64,000 nucleotides of DNA from NCBI GenBank assembly GCA_016906335.1, contig JADEYG010000009.1, positions 859,001 through 923,000 of the forward strand, given 5' to 3'. The translations under genes and the position numbers were made by a program. The notes below the pieces were generated by a model. That model was not told where the DNA came from and made no database searches. It worked only from the letters and a program-made list of their open reading frames with translations. This document shows, one piece after another, positions 9,890 to 19,935 of this stretch; the first letter of the stretch is position 1; every line of letters begins with the position of its first letter. This DNA is from Novakomyces olei. Lineage: Eukaryota; Ascomycota; Novakomycetes; Novakomycetales; Novakomycetaceae.

Positions 9890-11209
9890 ATGACTCAAGC
9901 GCCGGTTCGACTAGCCGTAGTGGGCGCCGGCGCTAGAGCTAATGCCTATGCACAGTACGCGGCTCTGCACCCTGACGCTGTACACTTTGTGGCGGTAGCG
10001 GAGCCGAATGCTTATCGTAGGGAAACGTTTGCCTCAAAGTACGGTGTTGCCAAAGACCGATGCTACACGCACTGGCACGGTCTCGTAGCCGCTGGTCGCA
10101 CTGCCATTGGTGCGGCTGGAGTTCTTGTATGTACTCAGGATCAAATGCACTATGAGCCCTGTATGGCGCTCTTGGAACAAGGCTACCATGTCCTGTGCGA
10201 AAAACCCTTGGCAACAACAGAGTCCCATTGCCGAGATATAGTAGACGCAGCCGAGCGGGCGGGGACACTTTTCGCAGTGGGCCACGTGCTGAGGTACTCG
10301 CCCCACAACAAACTTTTGCTCTCGCTTTTGAGGCAAAAGGTTGTAGGCGACGTAGTCTCCATCAGCCACATGGAGCCAGTTGGCCATGAGCACTTTGCTC
10401 ACAGTTATGTGCGGGGGAACTGGCACCGAGAATGCACAAGCTGCTCAAGTTTGCTGGCCAAATCTTGTCACGATTTGGACCTGCTAACGTGTATGATGGC
10501 CGACGGCCAGGCTAGACTGGTTTCGTCTTTTGGAAGCTTGACTCATTTTAGACGCGAAGCCAAGCCGGCCGCCGCCGGGTCCGCCACACGCTGCTTGGAC
10601 TGTGCTTTTGAGCATAAATGCCCTTACTCTGCAAAACGGATATACATGGACCCCAACGCTGATGGCAGTAGTACAAATCTTAAATGGCCAGCGAATAGAG
10701 TGGTGGATACAAAAGCTGAATTGGAGTCAGCCTTACGCACAGGCCCGTACGGCCTTTGTGTTTATGAGAGTGACAATGACGTCGTTGACAACCAGCATGT
10801 CAATATAGAATTCGAAACGCCTTACGGGAAAGCTCACGCAAATTTCAGTATGGTTGCGTTTACAAGGGCTCAGTGTGTACGGAAAACGCAAATCTACGGC
10901 TCGCTTGGCCAAATTGTAGCGGATGGAGAGTCAGAGATTGTGGTTGACTCTTTTGTCACCGGCAATTCTGCTCGCTATACTGTGGAGAAACCGGGAAACG
11001 AAGCGGAGGGCTCACACGGAGGCGGTGATATGGGGTTAATGCATAGCTTTGTTACCGCTTTAAGGGAAGTGCTAGGCGGTGGTAGTGTTGAGGGGGCTCA
11101 GGCTGCTCATATAAAATGTACTCCACGCGATGTGCTGCGCAGTCATTTGCTTGTGTTTGCCGCGGAAGATAGTAGGAAGAGGTCACAAGTCAATACTCTC
11201 GACTGGTAG
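9890..11209 (+). CDS. Gfo/Idh/MocA family NAD(P)-dependent oxidoreductase
   Basis: This single exon encodes 439 residues from ATG 9890; the in-frame codon at 9854 is TTG. The N-terminal Rossmann fold starts with RLAVVGAGARANAYAQYA. The family dinucleotide/sugar motif CEKPLATT follows at about residue 104, then GHVLRYSP. The C-terminal alpha/beta domain contains the putative catalytic K-x-x-H-D (LLAKSCHDLDLL). A cysteine group CLDCAFEHKCPYSA near residue 240 is typical of one branch of the family found mainly in bacteria. The family acts on sugars and inositols. It is the first gene of a set whose other members act on N-acetylglucosamine, so an amino-sugar derivative is a reasonable guess for the substrate, but that is inference. 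It converges with the kinase gene across only 185 bp. Confidence 0.9.
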   Translation: MTQAPVRLAVVGAGARANAYAQYAALHPDAVHFVAVAEPNAYRRETFASKYGVAKDRCYTHWHGLVAAGRTAIGAAGVLVCTQDQMHYEPCMALLEQGYHVLCEKPLATTESHCRDIVDAAERAGTLFAVGHVLRYSPHNKLLLSLLRQKVVGDVVSISHMEPVGHEHFAHSYVRGNWHRECTSCSSLLAKSCHDLDLLTCMMADGQARLVSSFGSLTHFRREAKPAAAGSATRCLDCAFEHKCPYSAKRIYMDPNADGSSTNLKWPANRVVDTKAELESALRTGPYGLCVYESDNDVVDNQHVNIEFETPYGKAHANFSMVAFTRAQCVRKTQIYGSLGQIVADGESEIVVDSFVTGNSARYTVEKPGNEAEGSHGGGDMGLMHSFVTALREVLGGGSVEGAQAAHIKCTPRDVLRSHLLVFAAEDSRKRSQVNTLDW

Positions 11210-11394
11210 TGTAGTAGGGGAAAGGGTCAATTAAAGTGAATTAAAGGAATAAACATACTATTTTTATCATTATTATTATTATTATAATACAAAGCCTACA
11301 GCGCTGGCAATAATTCTGGAAAAGATAAAATCCTTTCAAGTCTATCGTTTTAGTATAAAACTATGCATACATCTATCTCCGTCATAAAAATCTA

Positions 11395-13005
11395 TCATAC
11401 ATCAGGCATGCAGCGTGCAGCTTCAGCAGCACCCAAAAGGCACTCTGTGTCTGTTGTCATTTCCAGCTCAACGCCAGCATTTGTCAGCCGGGCCAAGCCC
11501 ATACATATCCATAGTTCATCGAGTACTTGCTGACACCGGGAGAAAAACCTGGGATATTTTTCCATTACTGTTCCGGTGACAGCCACACCCACCATTTTCC
11601 CATTAACAGATCCGTTAGATGCGCCATTAAGCTTTGCCTTGCTGTCCATAGTCTTGCACTTTGTTTCAGCCTTGGCTCCCTGGTTGCTGTATTTTGTATT
11701 TAAAAGAGCAATCAGTGAGATAGCCACTAATAAACTTGCTCTAGTGGAAACGCTTTCACAGAGCAATTTAATGGCCTGCATTTCACGCGGAGTATACGCC
11801 CGATGGTTGAGTGGATGCGCCTGGAGGAAAGCTGCACTTCCGGGCCCTTCGCTTCCATAATGACCTTGATATAAATCCTCTTCTAGCTCAGCCATTAAAG
11901 CTGTAGTCAAAGCATAAGGGGTCTGCAAGGACAAAGGAAGCCCATCAAAGAGCCGAGTATTCCGACAAAGGTCAACGAGTATCAAACGAACAAGTTCACC
12001 GAGATACCGACCGCTCACCATTTGCTCAAGCGGCTGAAAACCGGGCCGTTCTAAACCCGCATCTAAAGCACGGTCCCAGGGCGACAGAGTAGGGCCACTA
12101 AACTGATCGAGTTCGGTATTTATAAGCTCAAATTCGCCCTTTTGCAGATGAAGTAAGCTCTGCTTTTGAGGGCCCAATAGACTCACGGGGTAGGAGACAG
12201 CTGCATTACAACCCGTGCCCATAATAAGCCCGACTTCAGTGAGAGGGTTCACTGCCCTCTTACTGAGTAGAGTAGCGGCAGCATCGTTAATCACCACTTT
12301 TAATTCTACTCGCAAGCCGTTTCGTTGCAGGGCTTGTTCAAAAAGCTCTCTAATATCACATCCAACGAGCTCGTCTGCCACTGTATAACCTTTCCCCATG
12401 GACATTAGCAACGCTGTCCTTGCTCCCGTCTGTTGAAGGGGAAAAGAAAAGATCAGTCCCATCGGAATAGACTCTGCCAAATCATGCTTTGCTAAAACCA
12501 GCGTGTCCTTTACACGATGAGCAATCCAGTCAAAAAACTCTGTAGCCCGGGACCGTTTAACGCCTTCTTCAACTGTCCATTTCAAGGCAATACGTACTGT
12601 TGGTTCTTTGCCGCTGAAATCGATAATAGCCGCTCGGAATGTTGATCCACCCAAATCTAAAGCCAAATAAGTACCCTTTTTTGAAGAAATCCGGTCCTCT
12701 ACAAACGTGGGCAGCATTAAACTCGGATCGTCATCAAGCGCATTCGTGCACGATCTGCGTAAGTTTGCCTCCAAGTCACAGACTTTATGCCACTGTGAAA
12801 AATCCGATAGTAATATTGCTCTAATCTTTTGCAGCTCTTGGATCAGGGGATCATCCTTATCGCACACGGAGGGCTCTGATGAAGAAGAAGCCGTTTGATC
12901 GCGAAACTGACCGTCTGTACCCCATGTATAACGCGTCTCTTCGGCTCTTGAGGCTATCGGCAGCGCTGATACTGCCGGCATTGCCGGTTTATGTTTGCTC
13001 AGCAT
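11395..13005 (-). CDS. Atypical hexokinase, probable N-acetylglucosamine kinase (NAG5/HXK1-like)
   Basis: This single exon encodes 536 residues from ATG 13005. The hexokinase fold is clear: phosphate-1 motif LALDLGGSTFRAA near residue 118, SFPLQQTGARTALLMSMGKG near 185, the catalytic-Asp region VINDAAATLLS near 245, and phosphate-2 motif GLIMGTGCNAA. The glucose-kinase signature (SFP-x-S-Q...WTKGF) is replaced by SFPLQQT...MSMGKGY. This, from memory, is the pattern of the fungal GlcNAc-kinase branch (Candida HXK1/NAG5). A serine/asparagine-rich insert lies near residues 455-475. The genes for the next pathway enzyme (deacetylase) and the likely sensor lie directly behind its promoter, which supports the assignment. 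Cytosolic; reaction GlcNAc + ATP to GlcNAc-6-P. Confidence 0.85.
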   Translation of the reverse strand: MLSKHKPAMPAVSALPIASRAEETRYTWGTDGQFRDQTASSSSEPSVCDKDDPLIQELQKIRAILLSDFSQWHKVCDLEANLRRSCTNALDDDPSLMLPTFVEDRISSKKGTYLALDLGGSTFRAAIIDFSGKEPTVRIALKWTVEEGVKRSRATEFFDWIAHRVKDTLVLAKHDLAESIPMGLIFSFPLQQTGARTALLMSMGKGYTVADELVGCDIRELFEQALQRNGLRVELKVVINDAAATLLSKRAVNPLTEVGLIMGTGCNAAVSYPVSLLGPQKQSLLHLQKGEFELINTELDQFSGPTLSPWDRALDAGLERPGFQPLEQMVSGRYLGELVRLILVDLCRNTRLFDGLPLSLQTPYALTTALMAELEEDLYQGHYGSEGPGSAAFLQAHPLNHRAYTPREMQAIKLLCESVSTRASLLVAISLIALLNTKYSNQGAKAETKCKTMDSKAKLNGASNGSVNGKMVGVAVTGTVMEKYPRFFSRCQQVLDELWICMGLARLTNAGVELEMTTDTECLLGAAEAARCMPDV

Positions 13006-14246
13006 GAAGCAGAGCAAAGCTAACGAAAAACGAGAATAGAATTCCGGAAAAATAAATAAAATCTATTCGAAAACGAATAAGAGCAGAGTCTATACAGGAA
13101 TCAAAACGGAAACCGTGAAAGAAGCGTGAAAATAAAAGCACAAGCTATCCGGCGGAGATTTTCCGAGCTATCAAAGCCTAGTCCCGCTACCCAGTGCTCC
13201 GGAGCTAAAATAGCGTTGCTAGTGTTACGGTTCGTTATGAGACAAACGCTCCCACACAATGAAGGTTAATAGCAATGAGGAGGGACTAGTTGAATAAATC
13301 AACGATATTCCGACGCTAATTTTCCAGTTTCGATTTTCCCAATTATTCGGGGGTATGTAAGGAATGAAATGTGTGCCTTGAGGCCTTTTTAGAAGCTCTA
13401 CACGCGGATCATGAGAGCCCCCGGCCGAATATTTTAGGGCCGAATTTGTTAAATAGTCGGGTGTTGCACGACATTTATGTACGCTGTAATAATTGCAAAA
13501 GGATAATATTATGCAACCATCTATCCGTTTCGTAACACATCACATGTGTACAACGGTATGCGCGTATGAAATTCGCACTAGAACTATATAATGTGGGTGA
13601 ACAGATCTGCGTTACACAGGGCTGTGTAACTTCACTTTCGCTAGCGTTACACTAACCCGGGCGAGGCTCATTGTTACACGAGCACGAGTATTACTTTGAT
13701 GTTACATCGGTCTCCAATATTTTCGGGTGGGCAAAGAGATAGAGATGAAGAAATAGTGATGGAGCGGGCGAGTTTGGTGGTTTTGCCGCGCGTCGTTCTA
13801 TTGATACACGGATGCAAGACATGTGCGGAAATCGTAGTTTGTGACTAACATACTCGGGCATTCAAACCCTGATGTGTTCTGCTCTCTCGTTATGAGGTGT
13901 GCGTCATGTAGAGCTGTGACTAACATTATTCCAATACAATGAGGGTGCGCACAGGGTATGAAAGGCCCGGCCCGTCTTTGCTTAGGCCATCCGTAAATGT
14001 TTTACATCAGTGTTACATGCATATTCACAAAGGCCATCCCATTGACTGATTTACACTTTAGCTAGAGACGGTGCGATGGACTCAATTGGCACCAATGACT
14101 ATACAATACTAGCACCTGTTTGCAAGAGATTTAAAATTTATAAATTTATCCCATACGCTATCCACATTTCACTTTAATGGTTATTTAAATTTTTTTCCTC
14201 CTCCTCGCTCTCTAATGCTTTTTGGAACCAAACACCCCGTATATCA
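13006..14246. promoter_or_regulatory. 1.24-kb upstream region of the GlcNAc kinase gene with GTTACAC motif cluster
   Basis: This is the longest spacer of the GlcNAc cluster, lying between the kinase start and the deacetylase stop. GTTACAC occurs at 13611, 13646 and 13673 and inverted at 13624, and GTTACAT at 13701 and 14012. The first two form an inverted pair separated by 6 bp. I see no coding region here. Motif function is inferred from clustering only. Confidence 0.5.
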
Positions 14247-15818
14247 TCACCGCCATGCGCGCTGAGTAACACGTTCCACACGCCGACCCGCAAAATAGAC
14301 ATCCTTCACAAACCCCTCCGCGTCAAAGACAACAAGGTCAGCTCTGCCTCCTGCTTTAAGCGACCCACGGTGCGGATACTCATTCAACATCTTTGCTGGG
14401 TGCTCCGTGACACATGCGAGGGCAACGGCTAAACCAGCACCTGACCATTGTGCAAAGTTACGGACGCAAACGTCCAGTGTGACTGCGCTACCGGCAATAT
14501 TGCCTTCCTCAGCGAGCAGTAAATGACCCTCATCGTCCTTTATAATTTTCTCTCCGTTAGTCCAGTCATACGTGCCCGGAGGAAGTCCCAGCATGGTCAT
14601 GGCATCAGTGACCAAGATGGTTCCCTCAGGATTTGCATGGTGAGCCATGCTGACACAGCTTGGGTGCACATGGAAATTGTCGGCAATAATACCATAATGC
14701 ACTCGCCGAGTCATTTCTTTATCGCCCAATAACCCGAGAACCCCAGGATTACGGTGATGCATTGGGTTCATTGCATTGAACAAATGCGTAATCATACTGG
14801 CTCCACGCTGAACTGCTTCGCGTGCTTGTTCAAAGGTAGCGGAAGTGTGTCCGATGGAATATACAATCTCGCGCCGTACCAGTTCTGCAATAATTTTGGG
14901 ATCGGAGAGCAGGACTTCCGGGGCCGCAGTAATTTTACGGACAGGCCCACCATTGCGTAGATTATCTGGACCGTAGCATTCTTCTAGAGACTCAAAATTT
15001 CGTGCTGTACGAATGCATTCGCTAGCATGGATTCCCTTTTTCTGGGGCGAGATAAAAGGCCCTTCAGCGTGAACTCCCAATACGGCCGCCACGGGCTGCG
15101 AGTGCTGGCGGTCAGAATTGTTGTATGCTCAATACAAATTGAGTGCTTACCTCTCCTCCCTCCTTACTAGTGCCATTCGCTTCTCTCTTGCTTGCCTCCT
15201 GCTTTTGGCGATAAGCATCAAATACGGGCAGGACGGTTTGGTAGAGCTCCGGGCTCTGTGTCGTGATTGTCGGCATGTAAGCAGTAACACCAGACTGCAG
15301 CAAGTACCGCCCTACGTGGTCAATGCCCGCTGCGTAATTGGAGCAGTCAGTAGAGAAATCGAAGCCGAGCGCTCCGTTCAGCTGGACGTCCAGCATGCCT
15401 GTTGCCAGTTAGAAGAGTGCCAGTTAAAAGAGTGCTAGTTAGAAGAGTGCCAATTAGAAGAGTGCCAGTTAGCAGAGTGCCAATTAGCAGAGTGCCAATT
15501 AGCAGAGTGCCAGTCAGAAGAATGCCAGTCAGAAGAATGCCAGTCAGAAGAAGAGGCCAGTTAGAAGAGTGCCAGTTAGAAGAGTGCCAATTAGAACAGC
15601 CAGGCGCCAACGCCAGCGCCTAGTGTGGCTCTAGAGTACTTACCGGGAGACAGGATACACCCGGCCAGGTCTATAGTCTGCGTCGCCGCTCGAGCGTCAG
15701 AGTAAAAAGCGTCTTGCCCGTCCACGATTACTCCCTTGTCCGTGTTGACCCATACATCGCGGCGCTCAAAGACACCGCCTTCGCCGACACACTCGGCATT
15801 GGCGAACCGTACCAGCAT
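14247..15818 (-). CDS. DAC1: N-acetylglucosamine-6-phosphate deacetylase (DAC1/NagA)
   Basis: Exons 15644-15818, 15151-15398 and 14247-15104 (minus strand) encode 426 residues. The enzyme converts GlcNAc-6-P to GlcN-6-P and acetate. The amidohydrolase landmarks are in order: LSPGMLDVQLNGALG (joined across intron 1), GVHAEGPFI with the metal-binding Glu, SIGHTSA and THLFNAM with metal-binding histidines, IIADNFHVHP, and VTDAMTMLG with the catalytic Asp. IADNFHVHP has Asn where I expect Gly in the usual IADG-x-H; this is a possible lineage trait. Intron 1 (15399-15643) is filled by a minisatellite; intron 2 is 15105-15150. It is transcribed divergently from the GH3-GNAT sensor gene, a sensible pairing for shared induction by GlcNAc. 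Confidence 0.93.
15402..15597. repeat. 15-bp minisatellite inside DAC1 intron 1
   Basis: About 13 tandem copies of a 15-bp unit (CAGTTAGAAGAGTGC on the plus strand, with CAATTAGCAG and CAGTCAGAAGAA variants) fill most of the 245-bp intron. One unit is 17 bp long. Because 15 is a multiple of three and the unit lacks stops in some frames, long spurious open frames appear on both strands. Confidence 0.95.
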
Positions 15819-16511
15819 TCTGCGATCTTTTGCGTCTACAAGATCTTTTGCTCCTGCAAAGATCTTTCTTTTGCGCCAGCAATGCCGGACTCGTCTCGAC
15901 GCGCTCTTGTACTCTTACTGGCCATGTTACACAAGCCCGTCTCGTCTAAGGTTACACTAAATGTTTGTGTGCCACCGAGTGCGACCAATCAACTAATTAA
16001 TCAATCAATTAATCAATGAATCAATTATTTATTTATTCGCAAATTATTCGTTCGCAGCGGAGAATATTCGTCATAGAACGCAAACAACGCGTCACTGTGA
16101 CCACAAAAGTATAGTCAATTTGACGCGCGACCTGTCAATCTCGACCCGAAGATTTACAGCAAACCGCCAAGCATTCTACCAAGCAGACCCGTTTTTGAGT
16201 AAACAAGCATTCCTCCCTTTCCGAGTTCGTCGTGTTGACGTGTTGCTGGCCGTAGCTGCCGACTAGTGTAGTGTAATAATTAGTGCAAAACTTTACAATC
16301 ACCAGTCTCAGTGCTGCCTCATTGCTGGCATATTAATGTTACATTGCGGGCTCATTGCTGGCGTTGGCCCAGGCTCGTAGCCGTGTCCCGTATAAAAAAG
16401 TAAAACAATAATGTCTGCTGTAGTGACCCACATTATAATAATGCCTGCCTGACGATGAGCAAGAGCTCTCACTATGCGACCACCTTGTGAGCCATAGGGG
16501 CTGCGCGCCAT
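15819..16511. promoter_or_regulatory. Divergent DAC1 / GH3-GNAT promoter
   Basis: This 693-bp bidirectional promoter contains GTTACAC at 15925 and 15950 and GTTACAT at 16338, the same motif as upstream of the kinase gene. Just upstream of the DAC1 start is a repeated GATCTTTTGC (about 15823 and 15841) with an inverted GCAAAGATC (about 15856). An AATTAATCA run lies at 15990-16030. Confidence 0.55.
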
Positions 16512-19467
16512 ATGGATCCGAGTATATACAAGTAGGCTTACCCTCCGCGAGTCCAGGTCTGGCCTGTCTACTGTCTAACCTTCTACAGATGCCTCGGGCA
16601 GATGATGCTCGTCGGCTTCGACGGGTACACGGTAACGGACGAAGTACGGTCTCTAATCAAAGACCATTATGTCGGAAACATTATGCTGTCGCGTAAAAAC
16701 GTGCAGTCGGCAGTGCAGGTAATGCAATTGGTACAGGACTTGCAGAGGATCGCGTTTGATGCGGGCCACGAGTTCCCCCTGGCAGTCTCAATCGACCAGG
16801 AGGGTGGGATGATGAGCTCAATCACAGACAGCGAGAGTCTTACCATGTTCCCTGGTGGGATGGCTCTTGTGGCTACGGGGAGCAGAAGCTTGGCGGAGAA
16901 GGTTACCCAGGCAGCCGCCAGTGAGCTCCGATCACTCGGGATTTGGTGGAATTTTGCACCTGTACTCGATGTCTTGACCGACCCGACAGCCACGCTTATC
17001 GGCACTCGAGCCCTGAGCGACTCGCCCAAGACTGTCGCAGAGTATGCTGTTGCAATGATCAAGGGGATGCATACTGCCGGCGTCTCTGCCCTGGGGAAGC
17101 ATTTCCCTGGCTACGGAGCCGTTCACTGTGAGAATTTGGGTACCGCTGCGGTTACTGAGCCCCTGGAGCAGCTGGAAGTATCGAGCTTTTTGCCCTTCCG
17201 CAGCAGTATTGAGCATGGAGATCTGGATTCTATCCTGGTGGGCGCCTGTACCATGCCCAACCTCATATCAGACGGCCTGGTAGCCTGCCTGTCTGGACTG
17301 ATTGTCAAAGACATACTCAGACACGAACTCAACTTTGAAGGAATAATCGTGTCTGACTGTCTCGCCATCAACACGGTTTACGACAACTTTGGAGTACGAC
17401 AGGGCACTGTGAGCGCAGTCAGTGCTGGCTGCGATATAGTGCTTGTCTGCCGTTCCTACCACATCCAACAGGAAGCTATTTCTGCTCTTAAAGAGGCAGC
17501 TCAAACCGGAGCAATTGACGTTAAAGACATCTACACTTCATATAACCGTATAAAGCGCTGGAAACAACGCTACGTTACCTGGGATGCCTGCTTCCTGCCC
17601 GCTCAAAGGAGCCTGGACTTGCTTAGGCAGTTGCGCTCTTACAATTACGAACTAGTTACGTGTGCTTACCGCAGTGCTATTACTGTAGTCCGTGATGACA
17701 ACCATACCCTGCCATTGACAAAGCACTTGTCCCGGCCTGGCGCTACCATTGCTCTGCTTACTCCTCTAGCACTGGCGGGTCCCTATCGAACAAAAGACGA
17801 TACAGCGGCCGCCGCCGCTTTAGACTTGGCTCCTGGCGAGCTGACCTTCCGCATGTTTGGCCTGCAATTGGCACAGTACCATAAACCGGTGGAGCATACT
17901 TCTTATTCCTCTCACGGGCTCGATGATATGAGTGAAAGGCTTGTGCTGCAAGCTGATGCAGTTGTGGTGGTAACTGCTAATGCTGCTAATAACCTTTATC
18001 AGCGTAGTGTAGTCCGCCACGTTCGCGCTCTTTGCAACTGTGGCGGCAATAAGCCCATGGTGGTCATTGCCGTGAGCAATCCGTATGATTTTGCTCTGGA
18101 TGATTCAGGTATACATGATTATATTTACATTTATATTTGCATTTCTTTTTTGCATTTCTTTGTATTAATCGCAGTGTCGGTTTACCTGTGTACGTACGAT
18201 ATATCAAAGCAGGCACTTCAAGCCTGTACTGACGTCATGTTTGGCGCTCTTAAAGCAGAGGGTTCTCTGCCTGTATCCACAAAACCCAAATTGCAGCCAC
18301 CCGATCGGTTCAGACAATATGAGAATACCTGGAGCGTTGAACCCTGGACGTCCAAGCAAGGCGTTAGCGATATTGGTAAGTTAATGACCATTTGTAATAT
18401 CAAAATTTCGGCGTTTCACTTTTAACCATGTCTAACCCAAATTTAGCAAGCCTTTTGCGCGAATGCTTCCCTGAAATTCGGCTAGATAATACCCTTCTTC
18501 ATGAACTAAGTCAGCCTCGGGTGTGGTCTTGTGTGGTAAGAGACGAAAGCCAAGTCGTCGGTCTTTGTGTAACTGTCAGCATGGAGACACGACAAGTAAA
18601 TGGCTTAGTGGGTCCAACTGGCCGAGTGGCAGTTTTGGCTGTACGTCCCTCTCATCGGCGGCAGTTCATTGGTCAAACTCTTCATCACGCTGCTCTTAGA
18701 CATTTGTTTCGGTCACGTAACGTTTCTCGGGTGGGATTTGCTTACGAATACGTGCTGTTATTGCCTCCGCCATTATTACGAAAGTGTTCGCAAATGCTCC
18801 AGTTTCTGATCGCACAAGAATGGCATATTGAGGGAGCGCTTGATTTGTTTAGTATAGAGCGGCTACCACAATGGCAGCCGCCCTTACAGCAGCTGGAAGA
18901 GTGTAGTAATCAGGATATAAAATTCATCAACGGGTCTGACGAGGTTCTCATGCAGATTTTCACGCTCATGTATGCTTATAGCGATACAATTATGAGCCTG
19001 TTTTTGGATATTGTTGAGACTACGGATCTCGATAATGTCATTCTTGCCATACACAGTAAGTGATTGGTCATGCTAACCTGTCTTTATTCTTTTTTATTTA
19101 TCGGTTAATTTTCAATAGTCCTTTAATATTTATATACTTTCTTCTATTTACTGATACAATAGGTGACCACGAAATAGCCGGTCTCATTGTGACTGCAAAA
19201 ATTCTGGATGCGCCTAATGTAACTAGCGTTGGGCGTGTGCACTCGCTGAATTTGTTTTCAAAAGACAAGCTTGTATACGATCTTGCTGCTATTGGGCTTT
19301 TAGTCTCCGCTGTGATGAAGCTGCAAAAGCAGGGATACGATGAGTGCTTTCTCGAAGTCGTCAATGAAAAGCTGCCCGATATGCTGTTTGAAGAAGTGGG
19401 ATTTGGTGGCCGAGTGCGAATGCCCGTCCTTTCACGTTACTCGGGAGAGTTTCATTTCGTGCACTGA
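16512..19467 (+). CDS. NGS1: GH3-GNAT fusion, Ngs1-like N-acetylglucosamine sensor/acetyltransferase
   Basis: Exons 16512-16531, 16589-18108, 18175-18375, 18447-19055 and 19163-19467 encode 884 residues, close to Candida Ngs1. Residues 1 to about 570 form a family-3 glycoside hydrolase (NagZ-like) region with LGQMMLVGFDGY, SIDQEGG, KHFPGYG and the nucleophile segment IIVSDCLAI. The D-[ST]-H acid/base motif that follows KHFPGHG in active NagZ is absent, which fits a GlcNAc-binding sensor rather than a hydrolase. The C-terminal part is a GNAT acetyltransferase with GRVAVLAVRPSHRRQFIG (motif A) and a second GNAT-like half (GLIVTAKIL, AIGLLV, ECFLEVVNE). In Candida, Ngs1 is nuclear and acetylates histone H3 on GlcNAc genes; I infer the same role. 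The first exon (MDPSIYK) is the weakest part. Confidence 0.88.
18109..18174 (+). other. In-frame, stop-free 66-bp intron in the GH3-GNAT gene
   Basis: The intron starts GTATAC and ends AATCGCAG. It is a multiple of three and has no stop, so a retained copy would add 22 mostly hydrophobic residues between the GH3 and GNAT parts. Splicing gives the smoother join DDSVSVYLCTYD and is preferred. Confidence 0.65.
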
Positions 19468-19695
19468 CGGCAGACACATCCTTTTATACAAATATGATAC
19501 CACAATGAATAATCGCTTCTTCACCTTTGTTTTATATATAATAATTGATACTTTTACCCTTGCTTTGCGACCAATACAGGTAGAGTTCGTATAGTGAGCC
19601 AAACCAAACCAATCCCAACCTCACTGTACGTACAGACGAGAAATAGGCCTTTTATATCCATTAAAATCTTTCATTGCTGCAATATATGTTTTGAT

Positions 19696-19935
19696 TTATT
19701 CTTCAGCTAGAGCGTCTAGAGCGTCACAAGCATCACGAAACCTTTGGTCAAGCGCAAGAGTGTCGCCGTTATGCCTTTCGAGCCACTCGCGAGCAGTTTG
19801 TCCGGGATCTCTATCTCTCTCCGCTGTCAGTTCAGTGAGCGGGTGCAATAGCCCTCTGCCCTCATTGTACGATAACGATGCACGCATCGAGACCAAGTCC
19901 GACATGATTTGTGCCACATTTAGGCCGCGGTCCAT
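19696..19935 (-). CDS. Small helical protein, unknown
   Basis: A 79-residue open frame from ATG 19935 to TAA 19696. The predicted protein is charged, without cysteines or membrane segments, and looks alpha-helical (VAQIMSDLVSMRASL; DQRFRDACDALDALAEE). I do not recognise the family. It lies tail-to-tail with the GH3-GNAT gene (about 230 bp apart), and about 70 bp upstream of its start is an 18-bp telomere-like CCCTAA tract. It could be a real small gene or the last exon of a gene whose other exons I did not find. Confidence 0.45.
   Translation of the reverse strand: MDRGLNVAQIMSDLVSMRASLSYNEGRGLLHPLTELTAERDRDPGQTAREWLERHNGDTLALDQRFRDACDALDALAEE

Noticed and set aside
15402-15623. Repetitive peptide VRRVPVKRV... 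as a gene
   Set aside because: It is the 15-bp minisatellite inside DAC1 intron 1; the open frame follows from the repeat length.
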